Assembly (NCBI GenBank): GCA_030609785.1
Contig: JAUWTC010000057.1
Span: 1 to 9,468, forward strand
Source of the DNA: Holophagae bacterium
GTDB taxonomy: Bacteria; Acidobacteriota; Thermoanaerobaculia; Thermoanaerobaculales; Sulfomarinibacteraceae
Length of the DNA stretch: 9,468 bases
Direction of reading: 5' to 3'
Under the pieces are notes generated by a model. It had not been told where the DNA came from. It ran no database searches and saw only the letters and a list, made by a program, of their open reading frames with translations. Shown here one piece after another: positions 1 through 5,725 of the stretch (position 1 is the stretch's first letter; the number at the start of each line of letters is the position of its first letter). The position numbers and the translations under genes are program-made.

Positions 1-2
1 CT

Positions 3-611
3 ATGGCGCGGTCCCCAGTCGCAGGCGCCTTTCTCAAGCGGCTGCCGCTAACCCTGGTCATCGCCATACTGGTGTGGCTGGCGTTGCGTCCGGTTTGGGA
101 CACGGCGGTAACCGGTTTGGCCGAGATCCTCGTTCGTTCATTTGAATACCCCCGGGTCACCCGTCTGGAGACCGTCGATCACCGAGCACAGGTCTTTCGC
201 AGCGACTTCCGCTCGGACTCGAGCATTCCGACAATCCCTCTTACTGAGATCCACTTCAATACGATCGTGCTCTTGGCGCTGTTCCTGGCTCTCCCTAATC
301 GATTCTCCAGGAAGAACCTTGAACGGCTGGTGATGGCGTGGTTCCTCCTCTACTTGACGCAAACCCTCAACCTCTTTCTGCACGTCAAGTGCATTTACGC
401 CCTGAACCTCGGTGAGTGGAGTCAGCAGACGTACTCGGATTTCTCTCGGAATTTCTACGGTTTCTGGCGGTATTTCACCGATCTGCCGGGCAGGTTCAGC
501 TTCCCCTTCGTCTTCTGGCTGGGATTTTTCTGGGAAGGAGTTTTGGGCATGCTGACCACGATTGTGCCGCCAGCCCAAGCCACCAAGAAGCCGGGCAAGG
601 ATCGGTCTTAA
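3..611 (+). CDS. Multi-pass membrane protein, possibly exosortase-associated
   Basis: This 202-residue protein has about four hydrophobic segments, near residues 15-32, 86-98, 109-127 and 167-187, so it should sit in the cytoplasmic membrane. A polar stretch at about 45-80 between the first two segments is probably a loop outside or inside the membrane. The C-terminus is short, basic and polar (Lys/Arg-rich). I see no catalytic motif. In particular, the Cys-Arg-Arg/His pattern of exosortases is not evident, although Cys130 lies next to the third helix. Size and helix layout recall the small membrane proteins encoded beside exosortase H; this is recall-based inference and weak. The ATG lies two bases from the window edge, so no ribosome binding site can be judged and the true start may be upstream. 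The gene converges on the regulator gene at 812-2632. Confidence 0.75.
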   Translation: MARSPVAGAFLKRLPLTLVIAILVWLALRPVWDTAVTGLAEILVRSFEYPRVTRLETVDHRAQVFRSDFRSDSSIPTIPLTEIHFNTIVLLALFLALPNRFSRKNLERLVMAWFLLYLTQTLNLFLHVKCIYALNLGEWSQQTYSDFSRNFYGFWRYFTDLPGRFSFPFVFWLGFFWEGVLGMLTTIVPPAQATKKPGKDRS

Positions 612-617
612 CCGATC
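600..617. terminator. Hairpin spanning the stop codon of the first gene
   Basis: A perfect 7-bp stem (GATCGGT at 600-606, ACCGATC at 611-617) closes a 4-base loop that contains most of the TAA stop codon. It lies at the end of the first gene, which is where a terminator would be expected, but no run of T follows. It may only be a weak or Rho-assisted 3' end, or chance. Confidence 0.3.
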
Positions 618-652
618 GCATAATCCAGAGATCCGGCAGAACAAGAACACAA

Positions 653-743
653 TTGAACCGCCAAGACGCGAAGGCCGCGAAGAGAAGGCAAAGAGTGTGT
701 TGGAATTAATACCCTTTGCGCTCTTTGCGTCTTGGCGGTTCAA
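653..743. repeat. Inverted repeat of degenerate 9-bp units
   Basis: The outer arms 653-669 and 727-743 are perfect 17-bp inverted complements (TTGAACCGCCAAGACGC and its reverse complement). Inward, both arms continue as degenerate 9-bp units of the form CGCRAAGRV, for about 15 more bases with scattered mismatches, around a centre of about 25 bases. The same unit occurs singly at 5612-5655. This type of element is well known to me as a dispersed repeat that gives spurious peptides with the pattern NRxDAKxAK in many environmental genomes. Here it fills the gap between two convergent genes, where it could fold into a large RNA hairpin and end transcription from both sides. That function is inference. 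Confidence 0.8.
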
Positions 744-811
744 ATATAGACCATGGGCTCATCGGTGCATTCGCTCTACTGGGCAGTCGTGCAAACCCCT
801 GGGCTCCTATC

Positions 812-2632
812 TCAACCCCTTCGGAGATATCGATAGTCCGGGATCTCGTAATCCTTCATCTTCGAAATCAAGGCGCCCCGCGATAGATTGAGAATTCGAG
901 CAGCCTTGCTCTGGTTGCCTTTGGTGCGCGCCAGGACACGGTCGATTACAAGGCGCTCGATCGAAGGGACCACCACCTTAAGGTCGTCCATGCCCAGAAG
1001 AGCGGCTGCCGACTGGTCTCCAACATCACCGTCACCGGGGCCGGACAACAAGGGTATGGCTGGGACGATCCCTCGAATCATGTCACCGCTGGGCGTCGCC
1101 GAAACCAGACGCCTCAGTTCCCCCAAAAACTCCGTCATCTGGCCTTCGAATTGGTGCGTCAGGAGGGAATTCAACGAATCGAGCTCGATCCCCCGAATGT
1201 CCTTGCCCTGTTCCGCTGCAACGGTGTCAAGGAGCCGAATACCCAGGAGCGGCAAGTCTTCCCTGCGACTCTGGAGGGACGGAACGCGGATCACATGATG
1301 CCGAAAGAGACTGTACAAGGCCGGATCGAGCCGGCCATCATTGAGCAAGATCATCGGATCTTCTTCCGTCGTCCCTGCCCACCGAACCCTCGGGCCCCAA
1401 CCGGTTTCCAGGTCGGCGGCTATCGTCGCGGCAACCTCTCGCTGGACAACCACAGACAACAGGTGGAGATCTCTGAGGACCAGCATGCAACCCTCGGAGA
1501 CCTCGGCCGGATTCAGCAACTCGGGGCCGGGACCGAAGAACTCGGTCCTGAAGGCCTCGTCACCGTCCTCCCGGCACTGAATCACTCGAACGGTAAGTGC
1601 CCCGGAGGGATTCAAGGACGCAGCGAGGCTTGCCAGCGTCATCCGACCGACTCCAGGTTTTCCACACATCAGGATCGGATGTTGGGTCCGTGCGGAAAAA
1701 ATCAAACCGTCCCGCAGCAGGCGAACGGCCTGAGACGTTCCGGGAAGGCTCATTTCCAAAGTCTCCCGGGCCTCGCTCTCCCATGAGCCGAACAAGAGAT
1801 CGGATGCCTCCACTCGGTCCCAGTGGATCGCCATGAGCCGCGCCAGTTCGGCCAGAATCAGCTCGTCGTCATCTTCGAAATCCTTCGTTGTCTCGACGAC
1901 CAGAAATGCCTTGGTTCCGATCGAGCCCTGGATCACCGGGTAGATGAGGAACTGCCGGCTCCCGATTCGGAGTATTGCATAACGACCGCCCACCGAAAGC
2001 TCCCGAAAGGTCCGTTCAGGCAGTCGTGGGAGATCGCCCGACCACTGGGACACCACCGGGACCAGCAGGCCTTCCTCATCCAGCCGTGCGACCATGGCCT
2101 CACGCTCGGAAAAGACCTGCGCCAGGAAGCCTCGAAGGCCCGGAACAAGGTCCGACCTGACTCGTCCCTGGAACACCTCGACCATCTGGGCTCGCGCCTC
2201 GGCGACCCGGTGGGGTTCGCTGTAAAGGACAACCTCGGCCCGCATCTTAACGGCCGGCCCGGTTCGACGAGGTCTTACAGCATCTGCTGTTTTCCCCGCC
2301 GGGCCCGCTGCCGGATCATCCGCGAAAACGATCTCTGTCTCCTCATCTCCGCTGCCCTTAAAAATCAGGTTCGCCGTACCCAGTCGAAAACGATCCCCGA
2401 CCTTGAGGACACCACGAGACCGTCTTTCGCCATTGAGGATCGCTACCTGCCGCTTCTGTCCGAGAAAGGTGAAGATGTCACCGTTGCGTTGAATCACCAG
2501 GTGCCTTGGCGCAACCCCCGGCGACCGGATCACGATATCGTTGTCACTCGAGGCGCCTATCGAGACCGATGACTTTGCGACCTCGTAGATAATCTCGGAA
2601 CCACCTGCCCCCTCAATTGCCAATTTCACCAT
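812..2632 (-). CDS. FHA-GAF-AAA+-Fis HTH regulator, degenerate ATPase
   Basis: This 606-residue protein has the layout of a sigma54 enhancer-binding protein. An N-terminal FHA domain (about 1-95) is followed by a linker, a GAF-like sensory region (about 140-275), an AAA+ domain (about 295-515) and a C-terminal Fis-type helix-turn-helix (about 560-600, with the typical GNQSKAARIL pattern). The AAA+ core looks disabled. Walker A reads GKPGVGRMT, with Arg for the catalytic Lys; Walker B reads LVLRDL instead of the usual LFLDEI; the GAFTGA loop that contacts sigma54 is absent. The post-ATPase segment with SRREDLPLL is well kept. It is probably a DNA-binding regulator that does not remodel sigma54 polymerase. 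I chose ATG at 2632 because GGAGAGG lies 8 bases upstream; a TTG at 2659 would add nine residues but would place this ribosome site inside the gene. It is transcribed alone, from the promoter at 2779-2807. Confidence 0.88.
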   Translation of the reverse strand: MVKLAIEGAGGSEIIYEVAKSSVSIGASSDNDIVIRSPGVAPRHLVIQRNGDIFTFLGQKRQVAILNGERRSRGVLKVGDRFRLGTANLIFKGSGDEETEIVFADDPAAGPAGKTADAVRPRRTGPAVKMRAEVVLYSEPHRVAEARAQMVEVFQGRVRSDLVPGLRGFLAQVFSEREAMVARLDEEGLLVPVVSQWSGDLPRLPERTFRELSVGGRYAILRIGSRQFLIYPVIQGSIGTKAFLVVETTKDFEDDDELILAELARLMAIHWDRVEASDLLFGSWESEARETLEMSLPGTSQAVRLLRDGLIFSARTQHPILMCGKPGVGRMTLASLAASLNPSGALTVRVIQCREDGDEAFRTEFFGPGPELLNPAEVSEGCMLVLRDLHLLSVVVQREVAATIAADLETGWGPRVRWAGTTEEDPMILLNDGRLDPALYSLFRHHVIRVPSLQSRREDLPLLGIRLLDTVAAEQGKDIRGIELDSLNSLLTHQFEGQMTEFLGELRRLVSATPSGDMIRGIVPAIPLLSGPGDGDVGDQSAAALLGMDDLKVVVPSIERLVIDRVLARTKGNQSKAARILNLSRGALISKMKDYEIPDYRYLRRG

Positions 2633-2778
2633 GGCATCGACCTCTCCACCGGGCTTCAAAGAGTGCCCGACTCATCAGTCCTTCGTGTATTTCTTTGCAT
2701 TCAACAACAAAAGGTCACAATGAAGGGACAGTCAGCCCCACCCCTGAATTCCGATCGACATTCTTCGCATCAAAAAGA

Positions 2779-2807
2779 AACATATACCTCAGGAAACAGT
2801 TTGTCAA
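2779..2807 (-). promoter_or_regulatory. Sigma70-type promoter of the FHA regulator
   Basis: On the minus strand a consensus -35 box TTGACA (2807-2802) is followed, after exactly 17 bases, by TATGTT (2784-2779), which matches 4 of 6 positions of TATAAT. A shifted TATATG overlaps it. Transcription would begin near 2772, giving a leader of about 140 bases before the ATG at 2632. The match is by eye; no transcript data are available. Confidence 0.6.
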
Positions 2808-2833
2808 ATTTCGGCACACTCTAAGTCACTCAC

Positions 2834-2868
2834 CCACGAACAACTTCGACCTTCGAAGTTGTTCGTGG
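2834..2868. repeat. Perfect 16-bp palindrome with 3-base loop
   Basis: Arms 2834-2849 (CCACGAACAACTTCGA) and 2853-2868 are perfect reverse complements around the loop CCT. It lies between two divergent promoter regions, about 90 bases before the DUF3108 start and about 60 bases upstream of the regulator's predicted transcription start. No T-run follows on either strand. It could be an operator, a leader hairpin or a REP-like element; the sequence alone does not decide. Confidence 0.8.
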
Positions 2869-2874
2869 ATCAGT

Positions 2875-2909
2875 CGCTGTCAGCGATCGGCTCTCAGCTC
2901 TCAGCCGGC
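2875..2909. repeat. Degenerate heptamer repeat (AGCTCTC type)
   Basis: Five consecutive 7-bp units can be read in phase: CGCTGTC, AGCGATC, GGCTCTC, AGCTCTC, AGCCGGC. The consensus is roughly AGCTCTC. A weak relative (CTCAGCTATC) appears at 5584-5593 between sufB and sufC. No gene overlaps it. Confidence 0.5.
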
Positions 2910-2945
2910 GCCGTTGAAAGGAACCAGGGGACTGGGGTTAGCGGC

Positions 2946-2951
2946 TATACT
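2946..2951 (+). promoter_or_regulatory. Possible -10 box of the DUF3108 gene
   Basis: TATACT matches the sigma70 -10 consensus at 5 of 6 positions and ends 6 bases before the ATG at 2958. Used as such, transcription would begin at or next to the start codon, giving a leaderless message, which would fit the lack of a good ribosome binding site. There is no convincing -35 box at 16-18 bases; TTGAAA at 2914-2919 is 26 bases away. The call is weak. Confidence 0.25.
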
Positions 2952-2957
2952 CGGTAG

Positions 2958-3731
2958 ATGAACGTGGTTCGAGTTGTCGTGCTTCTCTTGTTCCTGCCTT
3001 TAAGCCTGGGGATAGCAGCCGGCGAAGGTCTCCACCCCCAACCAGCCGAAAGCGTTGCCCTCGACCTTGAAAACCCCGCATTCCCGATCCACGATACGGT
3101 GCACTACACGGTGAAATGCCTCGGCATCACCTGTGGTCACCTCAATCTCTCCAGTTCGATCGTGGATTTCGATGGCCGCCCGGCCTATCACATCGTCATG
3201 ACGGCGAGGAACTCCAAATTCTTCAACCGCATCTACAAAGTCGATGCCCGAATCGACTCATGGGTCGATGCCAGGACCCTGTCGTCCCTGGTTTATGAAA
3301 GCGTCACAACCGAGAAGGGCGAGACTTCCACGGAGCGCCACGAGGTCGATCGGGACAAGGGCACGGTCCGATCTGTTGAAAACGGGGTCGAGAAAATCCT
3401 CGAATTCAGCAGCACCGAACCCGTACTGGATCCCCTGGCATTCGTGTTTCGTCTCCAGGCTCTTGCAAAGAAGGGCGGGGACGAAATTACCCTGACCCTT
3501 CTGACCACCAGGGGCCCGGTTCAGACGGTCACCACCGTGCGGGGGCCCGAGAAAAAACGTACGGCCCGCGGGCGCCGACTGCTTCTGGAGATCGAACCCC
3601 GACCGGCCGACGGCAAGATGTTCTCAAAGAAGGGCCGATTTTCCCTCTGGGTCGATCCGCAAGAGTCAAGCACACTGTACGTCCTTGATTTTAAGCTCTC
3701 CTTCGGCCACCTGATTGCCAGAATCGATTAG
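2958..3731 (+). CDS. Exported DUF3108 family protein
   Basis: This 257-residue protein begins with a hydrophobic signal peptide (about 1-22, ending near the Ala-Ala-Gly at 20-22), so it is likely periplasmic or outer-membrane associated. The mature part matches my memory of the DUF3108 family: an early Tyr followed by LGITCG (about 55-60), then GRPAYHIVMTARN (73-85), a FFNRIYKVDARIDSWVD stretch (88-104), DPLAFVFRLQAL (158-169) and a C-terminal strand pattern ending RFSLWVDP (227-234). The family has no established biochemical function; it is beta-rich and is often linked by inference to the cell envelope. Two cysteines (54 and 59) near the mature N-terminus could form a disulfide. No clear Shine-Dalgarno precedes the ATG. 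It stands alone, with a hairpin just after its stop, and is unlikely to be part of the suf operon 400 bp downstream. Confidence 0.85.
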   Translation: MNVVRVVVLLLFLPLSLGIAAGEGLHPQPAESVALDLENPAFPIHDTVHYTVKCLGITCGHLNLSSSIVDFDGRPAYHIVMTARNSKFFNRIYKVDARIDSWVDARTLSSLVYESVTTEKGETSTERHEVDRDKGTVRSVENGVEKILEFSSTEPVLDPLAFVFRLQALAKKGGDEITLTLLTTRGPVQTVTTVRGPEKKRTARGRRLLLEIEPRPADGKMFSKKGRFSLWVDPQESSTLYVLDFKLSFGHLIARID

Positions 3732-3736
3732 CCATT

Positions 3737-3778
3737 GATCGGCCGGGGTCTTCGAACAGCGAGGCGAAGTCGCCGGTC
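3737..3778 (+). terminator. Hairpin after the DUF3108 gene
   Basis: An outer stem GATCGGC (3737-3743) pairs with GCCGGTC (3772-3778), including one G-U pair, and an inner stem CTTCG (3750-3754) pairs with CGAAG (3765-3769). It begins 6 bases after the stop codon, as a terminator would, but no T-run follows, so it may instead protect the 3' end. Confidence 0.3.
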
Positions 3779-3780
3779 GT

Positions 3781-3808
3781 AGGGATCAGGGATTAGGGAT
3801 TAGGGATC
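3781..3808. repeat. Four tandem heptamers AGGGATY
   Basis: The units AGGGATC, AGGGATT, AGGGATT, AGGGATC follow each other without a gap. They adjoin a second heptamer family (3809-3836) directly and in the same phase. This is a clear short tandem repeat of unknown role. Confidence 0.9.
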
Positions 3809-3836
3809 AACGTCCAACATTCAACGCTCAACATCG
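3809..3836 (+). repeat. Heptamer array AACRTYC, left copy
   Basis: Four in-phase 7-bp units (AACGTCC, AACATTC, AACGCTC, AACATCG). The stretch 3816-3835 is complementary at 18 of 20 positions to 3997-4016, so this array and the one at 3983-4017 form an inverted pair. Confidence 0.8.
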
Positions 3837-3982
3837 ACCTTTGCGCCCGAGGGATAATGGAAATGGAATAGTCGCGGTCGTTGCTCAATGGTAAACGCTC
3901 ACGATTCCCGTGCATGGAATCACGACACCGTTGGCACCGACCTCCGCCATTCAGACAACCGGTAACCAGAAACGCGTACTTC

Positions 3983-4017
3983 GACGTTAAACGTTGGACG
4001 TTGAGCGTTGAACGTTC
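3983..4017 (-). repeat. Heptamer array, inverted right copy
   Basis: Five in-phase units (GACGTTA, AACGTTG, GACGTTG, AGCGTTG, AACGTTC) are the reverse complement of the heptamer at 3809-3836. The two arrays flank about 146 bp and could pair as a long stem in RNA, or mark the ends of a small mobile-like unit; no target duplication was seen. Confidence 0.8.
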
Positions 4018-4137
4018 TTCTCCCCCCTCTCCACCTCACGGATACAGGTCACAGGCTTCAGCAGACAGGGAATGAAGCGCGTCCCTCCCTCGTTCTACCA
4101 GGCGCCCGGCCAGAGTCGGGATATCACGAGGTGAGGA

Positions 4138-5577
4138 ATGACGGACTCGACCACAATGCTGGAAGAACTCGCGAGCCGTGAGTATGAACACGGGTTCGTG
4201 ACGGACATCGAGCAGGAGACCTTTCCGCCCGGGTTAGACGAGGATGTCGTCCGGGCGATTTCAGCGAAGAAAAACGAACCTGATTGGTTGACCCAGTGGC
4301 GGTTGAAAGCCTTCCGCCATTGGCAGACGATGGAAGAGCCTACCTGGCCGAAGGTCGACTATGACCCAATCGACTACCAGGCGATCTCCTACTTTGCCGC
4401 TCCCAAGAAACTTCTGGAGAGCCTCGATGAGGTTGACCCGGAGATTCTGGCAACCTACAAGAAATTGGGCATCCCCCTCGATGAGCAGAAGGCACTTGCC
4501 GGCGTCGCCGTCGATGCCGTGTTCGATTCGGTCTCCGTGGCCACGACCTACAAGGACAAACTGGCCGAGGAAGGCATCATCTTCTGCTCCTTTTCCGAGG
4601 CGGTTCAGGACCATCCTGACCTCATTCGTAAATACCTCGGTTCGGTGGTCCCCCATACCGACAATTTCTTCGCCGCCTTGAATTCCGCGGTCTTTTCCGA
4701 CGGGTCGTTCGTCTACATCCCCAAAGGCGTCCGCTGTCCGATGGAACTCTCGACATATTTCCGTATCAACGCCCCCAATACCGGCCAATTCGAGCGTACC
4801 CTGATCGTCGCCGACGAAGACGCCCACGTCAGCTACCTCGAGGGCTGCACGGCGCCTCAGAGAGACGAAAACCAACTCCACGCCGCCGTGGTCGAGTTGG
4901 TCGCGCTGGACCGGGCGAAGATCAAGTACTCGACGGTCCAGAACTGGTACCCGGGGGACAAGGAGACCGGCGTCGGCGGCATCTTCAACTTCGTCACCAA
5001 ACGCGGAATATGCGGAGAAGAATCGAAGATTTCCTGGACCCAGGTGGAAACGGGGTCGGCCATCACCTGGAAGTACCCCTCCGTCATCCTCAAGGGTGAC
5101 CACTCAGTCGGCGAGTTCTACTCGGTAGCCCTGACCGCCGGCCGGCAGCAGGCGGACACCGGAACCAAGATGGTCCACCTGGGCAAGAACACGCGTTCGA
5201 CGATCATTTCCAAGGGAATCTCGGCAGGCAAGGGCCAGAACAGCTACCGGGGACTGGTCAAGGTGGCCAAAGGCGCCGACAACGCCCGAAACTTCTCACA
5301 GTGCGATTCAATGCTGATCGGATCGGAGTGCGGCGCTCATACCTTCCCCTATATTGAAATCCGAAATCCCAGCGCCCAGATGGAACATGAAGCGACAACC
5401 TCGAAGATCGGCGAGGACCAGATCTTCTACTGCAACCAACGCGGCATTTCGACTGAAGATGCCGTCTCGATGATCGTCAACGGCTTCTGCAAGGAAGTCT
5501 TCAAGGAACTCCCCATGGAGTTCGCGGTCGAAGCACAAAAACTGCTCGGCGTCAGCCTCGAAGGCAGCGTAGGATGA
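4138..5577 (+). CDS. sufB: Fe-S cluster assembly scaffold protein SufB
   Basis: This 479-residue protein is the core scaffold of the cytoplasmic SufBCD complex, on which nascent iron-sulfur clusters form. The sequence closely follows the family throughout. It includes the [18 protein letters not shown] region (151-168), [21 protein letters not shown] (191-211), an EGCTAP motif with Cys237, and the C-terminal core with QCDSMLIG and [14 protein letters not shown]. Cys389 and Glu418 correspond by alignment from memory to E. coli Cys405 and Glu434, both needed for cluster formation at the SufB-SufD interface. Cys237 corresponds roughly to E. coli Cys254, a proposed sulfur acceptor. Length is normal. 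ATG at 4138 follows AGGTGAGGA closely. It is the first gene of the operon but is separated from sufC by 148 bp that carry a repeat and a hairpin, so its message may be produced in a different amount from the downstream genes. Confidence 0.97.
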   Translation: MTDSTTMLEELASREYEHGFVTDIEQETFPPGLDEDVVRAISAKKNEPDWLTQWRLKAFRHWQTMEEPTWPKVDYDPIDYQAISYFAAPKKLLESLDEVDPEILATYKKLGIPLDEQKALAGVAVDAVFDSVSVATTYKDKLAEEGIIFCSFSEAVQDHPDLIRKYLGSVVPHTDNFFAALNSAVFSDGSFVYIPKGVRCPMELSTYFRINAPNTGQFERTLIVADEDAHVSYLEGCTAPQRDENQLHAAVVELVALDRAKIKYSTVQNWYPGDKETGVGGIFNFVTKRGICGEESKISWTQVETGSAITWKYPSVILKGDHSVGEFYSVALTAGRQQADTGTKMVHLGKNTRSTIISKGISAGKGQNSYRGLVKVAKGADNARNFSQCDSMLIGSECGAHTFPYIEIRNPSAQMEHEATTSKIGEDQIFYCNQRGISTEDAVSMIVNGFCKEVFKELPMEFAVEAQKLLGVSLEGSVG

Positions 5578-5611
5578 GAAGTCCTCAGCTATCAACCTTT
5601 TTTTCCTCTCT

Positions 5612-5655
5612 TCTTTGCGTTCCCTTTGCGGTCTTCGCGTCTTTGCGGTTCAATC
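5612..5655 (-). repeat. Single 9-bp-unit repeat between sufB and sufC
   Basis: Read on the minus strand, GATTGAACCGCAAAGACGCG begins a run of degenerate 9-bp units (CGCRAAGRV) matching the arms at 653-743, here as one arm only. It lies in the 148-bp sufB-sufC spacer, inside an otherwise tightly packed operon. Confidence 0.75.
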
Positions 5656-5686
5656 GTTTTCTCATTCTTTTCACTTCTACAACCTC

Positions 5687-5707
5687 CCGTCCGCAGTTTG
5701 CTGACGG
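5687..5707 (+). terminator. Terminator-like hairpin just before sufC
   Basis: CCGTC (5687-5691) pairs with GACGG (5703-5707) and GCA (5693-5695) with TGC (5699-5701), with one internal C/T mismatch and the loop GTT, followed by TTTAT. It ends 6 bases before the sufC ribosome binding site (GGAG, 5714-5717). It could partly terminate, block decay or tune sufC translation. It can also be read as three heptamers (CCGTCCG, CAGTTTG, CTGACGG), so it may simply be another repeat. Confidence 0.4.
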
Positions 5708-5725
5708 TTTATCGGAGTCTTGACA

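Larger units (their letters stand above)
2633..2957. other. Divergent intergenic region
   Basis: This 325-bp gap separates the start codons of the leftward FHA regulator and the rightward DUF3108 gene. It holds the regulator's promoter and a leader of about 140 bases (2633-2772), a perfect 16-bp palindrome (2834-2868), a degenerate heptamer repeat (2875-2909) and a possible -10 element just before the DUF3108 start. I found no credible gene in it. Two tiny ATG frames in the regulator leader (12 and 14 codons) lack ribosome binding sites. Confidence 0.7.
3732..4137. other. Repeat-rich intergenic region upstream of sufB
   Basis: About 400 bp without a credible gene. It holds a hairpin after the DUF3108 stop (3737-3778), four tandem heptamers (3781-3808), two arrays of a second heptamer in opposite orientation (3809-3836 and 3983-4017), and a small hairpin (GATTCC 3903-3908 / GGAATC 3916-3921). 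The suf promoter should lie here, but no clear -35/-10 pair is visible; the best -10 is GATAAT at 3853-3858, without a partner. I see no match to an IscR or Fur site. Confidence 0.65.

Noticed and set aside
138..743. 201-codon minus-strand frame starting inside the 9-bp repeat
   Set aside because: Its first residues are the typical translated repeat (NRQDAKSAK) and the rest is antisense to the membrane protein.
1823..2572. 249-codon open frame on the plus strand opposite the regulator
   Set aside because: Antisense to the FHA and GAF-like regions, which have recognisable family patterns; no ribosome site or protein motif.
2656..2700. 14-codon upstream frame in the regulator leader
   Set aside because: No ribosome binding site and no sign of conservation that could be judged from this sequence.
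3888..3906. tRNA-like D-arm (TTGCTCAATGGTAAACGC)
   Set aside because: It resembles a tRNA D-loop, but the D-stem does not pair and no anticodon or T-arm with acceptor stem follows.
3932..3947. Sigma54-like promoter (TGGCAC ... GC) before sufB
   Set aside because: The GG-to-GC spacing is one base too long and the -12 part is poor (TCCGC).
3781..4017. CRISPR-like array
   Set aside because: Units are 7 bp, contiguous and degenerate, with no spacers and no cas genes nearby.
3881..4075. 64-codon frame in the gap before sufB
   Set aside because: It reads through the inverted heptamer array, has low-complexity composition and no clear ribosome binding site.
4261..5103. 280-codon open frame on the minus strand within sufB
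   Set aside because: It is fully antisense to a strongly conserved SufB; its length reflects GC-rich codon use, and the product shows no domain pattern.
5591..5607. T-rich run after sufB as an intrinsic terminator
   Set aside because: Only a 4-bp stem (TGAG/CTCA) precedes it, too weak for a terminator.
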